Source of the DNA: Telmatactis stephensoni
Taxonomy: Eukaryota; Cnidaria; Anthozoa; Actiniaria; Isophelliidae
NCBI GenBank assembly: GCA_029948255.1
Contig: JALIZF010001517.1
Span: 1-64,000, forward strand
Length of the DNA stretch: 64,000 nt
Reading direction: 5' to 3'
This document shows, piece after piece, positions 47,501 to 56,500 of this stretch; position 1 is the stretch's first letter, and each line of letters begins with the position of its first letter. The position numbers and the translations under genes were made by a program. The notes under the pieces are model-generated. The model ran no database searches and had not been told where the DNA came from. It saw nothing but the letters and a program-made list of their open reading frames with translations.

Positions 47501-50500
47501 TTGAATGATTCTAGGGTGGTGTTTATCAAAATGGTGATGTTGCTATTACAGCCTTTGTTATTACAGCCCTGCTAGAGTGTCAGTGTAAAGGACTGGTAAG
47601 TCAGCTTGAGTAAATCATGGTGTAAGTGCTAACATATGTTATCAGTTCGTTACAAAGTGACTGACTTACCGACTGACATAAATTATATATTGACTGACTT
47701 TATCTGTTACTGACTGAATGACGTCATGAGTTGACTTCGTGACGTCATGTTTTTGGACAGGAATAAGATGCTAAGATAAAAAACAAATTGACGTGTTGAA
47801 CTGTAATCATGCTTTATTTATTCCTTGCCCACCAACAATGATTGATTATGTCCAATTATAAGGTCCAAACTGCAGCTATTACCAGAGCTGTGACGTACCT
47901 AGAAAATCACTTGGCAAACCTCCAGCAACCTTATGTTCTTGCTCTCACAACGTATGCACTGGCGATGGCTAATAGCGCCCAAAGACACAAAGCTAACGAT
48001 AAACTTACCCAGTCGGCCATATACAATTCAGGTGAGTCATTTATGTTAAAGAAATAGAAACATATGGCGGATGGTAGAACACTTGTCTGTTAGGCTTTGG
48101 CAATGTATGGATCACTTGGTGGACTATCGGCCTTCGTGCAGAAGGTCGTTATTCAATAAAGTTTGAAAACGAAAATTCGTGTTCTACAACAAACGACCTA
48201 GTCTTCTCAAAATTGAAATATTTTACAACTGCAGCTACAAATCTCTTATTCCTGTTAAAAACCAATTTACAGTGGATGCTGGTGCGCGGGTAACAAAGTT
48301 CCATATTTTGTTCTCTATGCCAATAAACAGAAAGCTTATCGCTGACACTCTTTTCTATAGCCTCAGTCAGCCGTCATTGGAATGCTGGTGGCCACGCCCT
48401 AAATATCGAGACCGCTGCTTACGCACTGCTGGCCCAGCTTAAGTTGAACCGACTAAGCTACGCTGGTCCAATTGTAACATGGCTGACAGAGCAAAAGAAT
48501 TCTGGAGGAGGCTTCAAGTCTACCACAGTAAGTAGGATGGCAGGGGGTATAGCGGTTCACCACCCGCTTGAGTCTCACCCTTGTGCTGGTTCGAGTCCCA
48601 GCTCGATTGATGAATTTGATGGTGCCCCCCCCCCCCCCACGTATTTATTTTCATGATTAAGAAAGACTTTCTGGTGCTGTCCATAGATGAGATTCCTGTT
48701 GATGGCACCGTCGATTTTCCAATAAATACTTGTATTAAACTTAAGCAATCAAGCCCAACCCCGGACGTTATCCCAAATAGACCATTTTACAGATATGTCT
48801 TGGTTGACCACAGCCTCGACTGCGCGTAATATATTCTTTGGAGTTTGGTAACAGCTTGTGAAAAGGCAAGAAGTGCACACAAATGAACTGGGGAGGTGTA
48901 AATGTGCAAAGCACAAAGCCGTCGAAATCGAAAGTATTCGCTCTGTTCATTTACTTCTTCCTGTACATTCATTGGATTTTCACAGGCTGTTACCAAACTC
49001 CAAAGAATATATTACGCGCGCAGTCGAGACTGTGGTTGACCAAGATGTAAATGTAAAATGGTCTATTGTACAATTTGGGCTGTTGCGCCTTCTAAATCTT
49101 TCCTCCTGTAGAGGAAGTAACATTAGAGCAAGGATTCAAATAGTCGACGATGCGTTTGCTGGAACACAATCTACGACGCGCGTGACGTTACGCTGGAACT
49201 GACGTGACATGAGAATATTTTACATTCTGCGATCATTAATTCCGTGACGGCAATATCGTGACATGTAAAACCCTGTTATCGTTAATCGCTACTAAATACA
49301 ATAGTTGTAGCTGCTAAATCAAACTGGTTAAAGTGAGGGACAATTCTAGCAGCTGTCCATTTGAAACCGAACATGTTGAAAAAAAAGCCAAGGCGTCATG
49401 ATCAAGAAAGAGATGCCACTAAATCAACCGTATGTGGAATTTGCCGGGAATTGACCTCATCCTGGTATCCCAGAGTTTGGAGGTTGAAGGCGAACTTTTA
49501 GAATCACAACATCCTGACTCGGTCAGTCCAACGGCATTTCACCTAGTCTCACTTGCTCTCTTCGACGTCAGAATGTTGTCGTTTTGAGGGCTACAATTGT
49601 TAGCACACGCGCCGCGCATCGTTGTTTTTTGTCGCGTTGTATTTGCACATTTGCGTACCGTAAGACACAGCAGGATTATCATTGATACTAGCTGTACATG
49701 TAAAATACTGACCTTTGTTTTGTTCAGGATACTTGTGTAGCACTACAGGCCTTGGCCAAATACAGTGAAGGAACTGCTGGAGCCAAACTGGATTTAAAGA
49801 TCAACATTGAACCTTCCAACCTTGATCCAAAGGCACTGCATAAACCAAAACCGCTAAGGATCACTAAACAAAACGCGTTACTACAGCAATCAGTAGATGT
49901 AAGTTATTCGAAATGCAAGAGTCTTAGTTTTATTTGCATGCATGCCTTGACATACAGGAATGAAAGTCGATTTGTGTTTATTTCCAGTAGATTTTGTTTT
50001 TTTACATTATAACTTGTAAAAGAAAAAAGGTAAAACAGGAATCATAGATTATAGTACGTAATAAATCAAATTCGGTGTTGGAGAGCGTAACCAGGCAACC
50101 CAGCGCGCGTCCTTTTAAAACCTACAACTGGTACTGATCTCTTCGTTATTTTAGCTTTTGACGTTAGATCACGCTGGAAGAAAATGAAGTGCAAACATTT
50201 GAGAACTTTCAGGTCGAGGAAAGAAGCCAAAAGAGGGGAACACGTCATATCACGTGACGAACATGTCTCCTGGTTATGCTCTGATGTTAGTTGCAATTCC
50301 TCTGTCGCGACACGGGTGAAAAACGCATTGCGCATACTCGGGAGTTTTAAATAAAACCATTGGAGGTTTAGTAAACCTTGAAAGTTAAGGCTGTCCGTGA
50401 AAAGTTAGTAAGGACCTTAAGCAACGAAGACGGCAACGAGGACGACGACGGCATAAGACAATGGCCTTAATTACAAAATACAATAAACGCACGTGCAAAT

Positions 50501-53500
50501 GAGCAGGGCTATAAGGAAATCAACCGTAGCTGCAAAACTACAACGTGAAAAGTCCAGATTTCACGCTCTGTAGAGAACGGGAACTTAAGGACGCAAACCA
50601 GTTTATTTTCCGTTCGCCCAGAAACTTTCTCTTTCATTTTCTTTCATTTCAAAACTCTGATCTGAATGGCAATTCAAATTAAATAAGCGAAAAAAATTGC
50701 AGTAAATATTGCGCTTGAATACTTTTTGACGTCCCGTTTTCCCTGCCGTCGTCGTCGTGGTTGCTTAAGGTCCCTAGTGCTTGTTTTTTCCTAAAACACC
50801 GCCGCCCGGTTGGCTCAGTTGGTTGAGCGCCGGTCTTTCGTGCGGAAGGTTGGGATTCGATTCAAGGTCTTTAAAAAATCGAGGAGAAGGTGCTGCCTAA
50901 ATGGTTAGACCTTCACGTCTTCTCGGATAAGGACGTTAAACCATAGTTAATAGAGGGGAATGGTTAGGAAGCCTTTTGTTACATTTCTTTGTTCTAGTCT
51001 GGATGTTGAACTGGTCTTGACCGTGCACAAAGTTTGTTTAAATTCATTAGAAAATGGCTATATGAATGAACTGAAATGTTGTCTATTGGATTATTTATTG
51101 AAATATTCTAATATAATTAATTTTGAACTAGAATACATCGAACAAGCAGCGGAAAAGGCGAAACAATGGAAAAATAAAAGATTTGTGCACGGTCACGGTT
51201 GAAAAAAATGAACAAAGACATATAACAAAAGGCTTCCTAACCAGTCCCCTCTATTAACTATGGTTAAACCGTAGACCCCGTCTCCCAAACTTCACGACTT
51301 GTACTGGAGGGACGTTAAAGAATCCACACCACTTAATTTGGGGAGAGTAGGCCATGAAGTTGCCGATGGAGTAGAGCTGTGCTCCGGGGTCATGTTTGGA
51401 CTGTATATCGGCAACCATCGGCACCTTTACATGTTTTCAGTTCGACCCCGTTGAAGTTGGTTTGTACTTGCGGGGATGATTAGCAAGACAGCTTTACTTA
51501 ACTTTAGTTGTTCTCTATTCCTGACCAAATAATACACTAATACTCGCCGAGCACACGCAATGCGTTTATCCGTGTCCGCTGTCGCCTTAAAGCGTTTTTG
51601 AAATAGAATGTACTGTTTCTCAACTTTGTGTTCCGTATATCAACTGTATATTCTATCTGTTCTTAGATCCGTCCATACTTGAGACAAGACGGTGAAGAAT
51701 TCGTTATAACAACAGTTGGTACAGGAGTTGCACAAATGCAGGTAATGATTACCATGGTAACGGTATCACGTGGTTAACTACTGGTTAGAGTAAGCAACAA
51801 GAACCTAAGAGAACAGTTCGTAAGAATTAAATAGAGTACCCTTAGCAGCTAAAACGCCTCTAAACAAAAGAGGACTGTCACCACTGCTGCGGTTACCCTA
51901 TGTTCCTAGAAACGAAGCCAGACTTTTTCCCTTCGTATTCTTGTTACACCCATTTTCAAAATTACGCTACCGTGATGATGAATTGTCTGGTATTTTGACT
52001 TCCATCAATTAAATATGCAGCGGCTTAGATTTGCAAAAGTTTAGCTTTCTAAACGCCGAAACAAAGCAAAATTGACTTTCTTCACAATAATCAAACGGTT
52101 CAACTTTGATAACTTGGTTTGTTTGATGGTAAACAATTAAATCGTATGAATTTGAGTGACGAAAGTAAAAATAAGTGAAAAAGCCTTTCAAGTGTTGTCT
52201 GCAAAGTTCGCGTTATTTAGAAAACAGATGTAATACCCAATGAGACAGGATGCTCACTAAAATAAACCCCTTACATTTTTTGTTTAGGGCTTTTAAGAAA
52301 AGCCAAACAGCTTTAGCCTTTAAATATCTAAATGTTTTATTTGCCATAGGTCAATCTCCAATATAATCTTTTAACCAGCAAAGAAGAAAGGTGCTCCTTT
52401 GTAATAAAGCATACCATCACTCAAATACATGCCAAACCAAGCTTTTCGCAAAGTGACGCACCTTCTAAAGGAAAAAGAAGACGAAAAGGCCGCCGCAAAG
52501 GAAGAGGAAAGAAAAGAAAAAATAGGAGGAAGAACAAGAAGAACAAGAAGAACAGAAAGAAGAACAAGAAGCAGAAAACTGAGGCACCTACCTCACTTAT
52601 TGTTAATGTTTGCGCTCAGTAAGTTTTGTTCCTTTGTTCCAACAGACAATTTTCTATCTTTCACGGAATTCATGGGGCGTCGTTAATTGGAGGGAGATGG
52701 AACGCGGACAGGAATAGAAAGGATCTCTAATGGGAAAAATTCGAGAGTCCTGAATCAATAGGATAATTAGTTATTTATTTCGAATAAGACTAGTATCTGA
52801 GACTTCGCTCAAACCTACAATGTCCTGCGATTAAAGACGAGAAACCCATGATCTCTTTCCCTATCTCGAAAGTTAGCCAGTGACGGCTTTAACTTTCTTA
52901 GACTATCCATCGAAATTTCGAAAGGGGAAAACGCGCCTTTGGAAATCATGTACGTGGCACATTTCAACATGCATGGGATTATTGTAGTTTCATTTATTCT
53001 AAACTTTTTATGGAAATTTGCGAGACCTACGACTCACTAGCTTTATTTCTATGAATCAAAGGTACAAGAAACCAGGAAAAACAGGAATGGCAATCATGGA
53101 CATCGGGATAATCACTGGTTTTGAAGTTGATAAGCAATCAGTAAAGCAGGTATGCATTGGTGCAAACGATCGCTGCAGGCAAGTTAGGATAATTTTAATT
53201 AATTTCCTTCAAATTTCTATTCTGGAATTCTTTTTAGATTATGAAAAAGATGAATGACACCATTGCTAATTATGAAATCTCCGAAAGATCAATTGTATTT
53301 TACTTGGATTCTGTAAGTACAAAGAAATTCGTAATGCTGTAAACTCAATTTCCCTTTCTTCACGGTAGATTGTCTACCATGCTCATTTCAATGAAGGGAT
53401 TTTTCGAGGTAATAAATATTGCTAACACACAGCGCAACTTTGCATACCAACAAACAACAAAAATGGGTAAAATAACGCGCGCTCTCATTGGCCGAAGACC

Positions 53501-56500
53501 CGTATACTGTGTACTCTAAATATGCACACAGCACGCGCTCGTGCACTTTTGGAAGTTTTGGTCTGTGTAAATGAATACTGAATTTGCTCAAAAATAATGT
53601 TGCATTCTAAAAAAATAGAACACTTGCTCGCTTCCATGAGTGCAGATTTAGAGCACTGGGCTATTAATCAGAACACTCGAGTATTTCCTCATGAAATTCG
53701 GTTGCCTTGTTCTTAACACCCATACCTCTTGGTACGAAATGATTAAATAGTATTAATTGAAGCCTGCGCTGAACTCGTATTGTTCAAACAACTGATTAGC
53801 TTATTTTTAGCTCAGTATTTTTGAGTAGCTGTAGTTATAGTTCGATTGATCAATCTGGCCAGTTGTGGATTTCGTGATTGAACAAATAGGCTCTGACTAG
53901 ATCTGCATCTCACAGTACATGGCATACATTTTTTCCGCTGACCAAGCTTCTTCAACTTAACTAGTCTCTCCTGTACAGCTTCTTCAGTTTCCTGTGTATC
54001 TGTCCGTTCTTAATTCCACTTGGAATATTTTCTTTGAACTCAGTTCTGCTTCAGTAGTTGTTGTGCACGCAGTTGTAGGGGGTGGCATTGTGTTGTATGC
54101 GTGCAATCGGTTGCAGAATCGTCGCACCAAGTGTTCGAGCTTTAACTGGGCACCAAAAACAAGGAGGACGGAAACTTCGCGCGTGAGAAAACCTCTACTG
54201 ACATTCTGCCGAGAACGGGAAATGAAAAAGAGCATTCTCATGATGTCCTTATATAGTCGTGATTTTGGTTGTTTAGAGTCCGACTGTTTTACTTAGCCCT
54301 GAAGATGCTCTAGTACAGCTCTAACTCATACATAGAAACAGTTTAGAGCAATTTTCGTATTATTGTATGAATTACGCGGTCTGTTTCACACTGCTCTGAT
54401 CATTAAAGATGTTATTGTACGCGGGTGTATCCGTTGTACGTCAAATACCGTTTCAACCATCATCAGGGCAAGTGATTCATTGTTGTTTTATTCTTTATGT
54501 CATTTCAGATCGACAGCGCTAAACCTGTGTGTGTAGGCTTTAAGGTTACCCGTTCGTTTGATATCGGAGCTGTTTATCCTGTCCCCATTAAAGTATATGA
54601 CTATTATGAACCAGATGACTCATGTACCACCTTCTACAGCCTGGGGAAATCCACACCGGAAATGGGAAGTTGTGACGGAAAAACTTGTAAATGTACACAA
54701 GGTAATTGCATGTTTAGGCCTTGTTTACACTTCCATGTGGTAACTCAGTGGATCCGATTCGGTTTGTATTCATACGATAGATAAACAATACACTAACGAT
54801 CAGCAGATTTTTTGGAGGGGAAATAGATCAGTATTTCCACTTATCAGATTATAGAGGATAGTGTAATACTTGTGATCAATAATGGTAAGTGAGCCTCTTG
54901 TCGTGCCGTTTTGGTCTGAAATGATTCCACGTGCGAAAGATTTTCAATCCAAAATCAAACGCATGCGCAGACAAATTTTCTAAATGCTGTGCTGTAGTAG
55001 TCTCCTTCGCAGCCGATTTAGTCTCGTCACACAACGCTCAATCACGTGACGAGACTAAACACGGCTGCAAAGGAGACGAATGCCGTACGGATTGAAGAAA
55101 TCACCAGTGATTTCAAAATGGATATTATTAAAAGTATTAACATCCAGCTTCGGACATTCAAATTATCTCTCCAGGGGTCGCTTCCATAAAAGTTTTACAC
55201 TTGTAATAGACCAGTTCACGCTATCGGCCGCCATTTTGAATTGGGACAAACACGCCAGAATTATTAGAAATTCCTATCACTTTGACTTCCTGTAACTCCG
55301 CTCTTTTTTGATGGATTTTCGAAATTTCGCACTTTTTGAAAAGATAGCGTCGATCTTTTTTAGGACTCTTACTGTGATGAAAATTTGACAACTATTTTTT
55401 GAGAAAAAATAATTTTTGTTTTCCAAATAAAACATTCGGCGCGCAAATTTTCGAAATTATTAAAACCATTCGTGAAAAACAGGGTGTCTCAAAAAACTTA
55501 GTTAAAACACTTGCATTGCTTTTATTTTCAGTCCTACAACTGGTGTTCATAGCTGCTGTTTATAAAAGTTTAAATTTCGAAAATCCATCAAACCAGAGCG
55601 GACTTACGGGAAGTCAAAGTAATGGGAATTTCTAATAATTCTGGCGTGTTTGTCCCAATTCAAAATGGCGGCCGACAGCGTGAACTGGTCTATTTACAGC
55701 TGTTTGAGCTTCCAAGAAGAACTGATATATACACTTGTAAATTATAAGTGTTGGATTGAATGGACTCCACGGATCAAGTGATGGGATGCATGTGTGTACT
55801 CTCTTCCTTGGGTTGTTTTCAGTGATTTGGTCAATTATCATTGAAACGTTTCCTTCCCAATGGTCCATCTCTATATATTGTAATGATATAAACATATCGT
55901 ATATCTCTGTAGATAAATGTGCAGCGCTGAATCCAAGCCTCAGGAATATTCACAAGTTGGTTCGAGAAACGTGCTCGCAGTATGATTTTGGTAAGTTTAT
56001 ACTGTTTTTTGATCCAAAGCAGGACCATTTAGACAACTCTTTCTCTAAAGCGCATAGTGCGACAATCATTTAGCATTCAAGTGTATATGAATATGATCAA
56101 TTATTGCTTGATTGATTTCGGCCTGACGGAGAAAATGTTTGCCCCCCCCCCCCAAAAAAAAAATCCTTTTCCATAATGCATCCCATACATATTAACGTTA
56201 CAAAGATTTTTACAATAAATCTTACGACCGTCCGCGCCCGCACTTGATCAGTTTTTGTCACTCTCTCTTCTTCTTGCCGCTGGACCAGTTCAATGACTCT
56301 TAATTACAGTAAGTGACTTAAGCTTCATAATCTGTTCTTAATCTTCATAATCAGTAACAATAGACGACTTTCAAAAATGGCGGCTCATTGTTTATTACGA
56401 GAACGAGGCCAGAATGGCCTCCAAAATCATCATGGCATCAAATGAGTCTAAGTATATCCTGTAAAATGCACAGAAAATAGTTATTTCAAAAGCAAGAAGA

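Noticed and set aside
48179..48442. Extra C3 coding exon upstream of 48361
   Set aside because: The ttctatag acceptor at 48360 restores the frame from exon 32 exactly; the sequence before it has no C3 similarity.
50801..50870. tRNA gene
   Set aside because: A- and B-box-like words are present but the arms do not pair into a cloverleaf and it continues into a SINE body.
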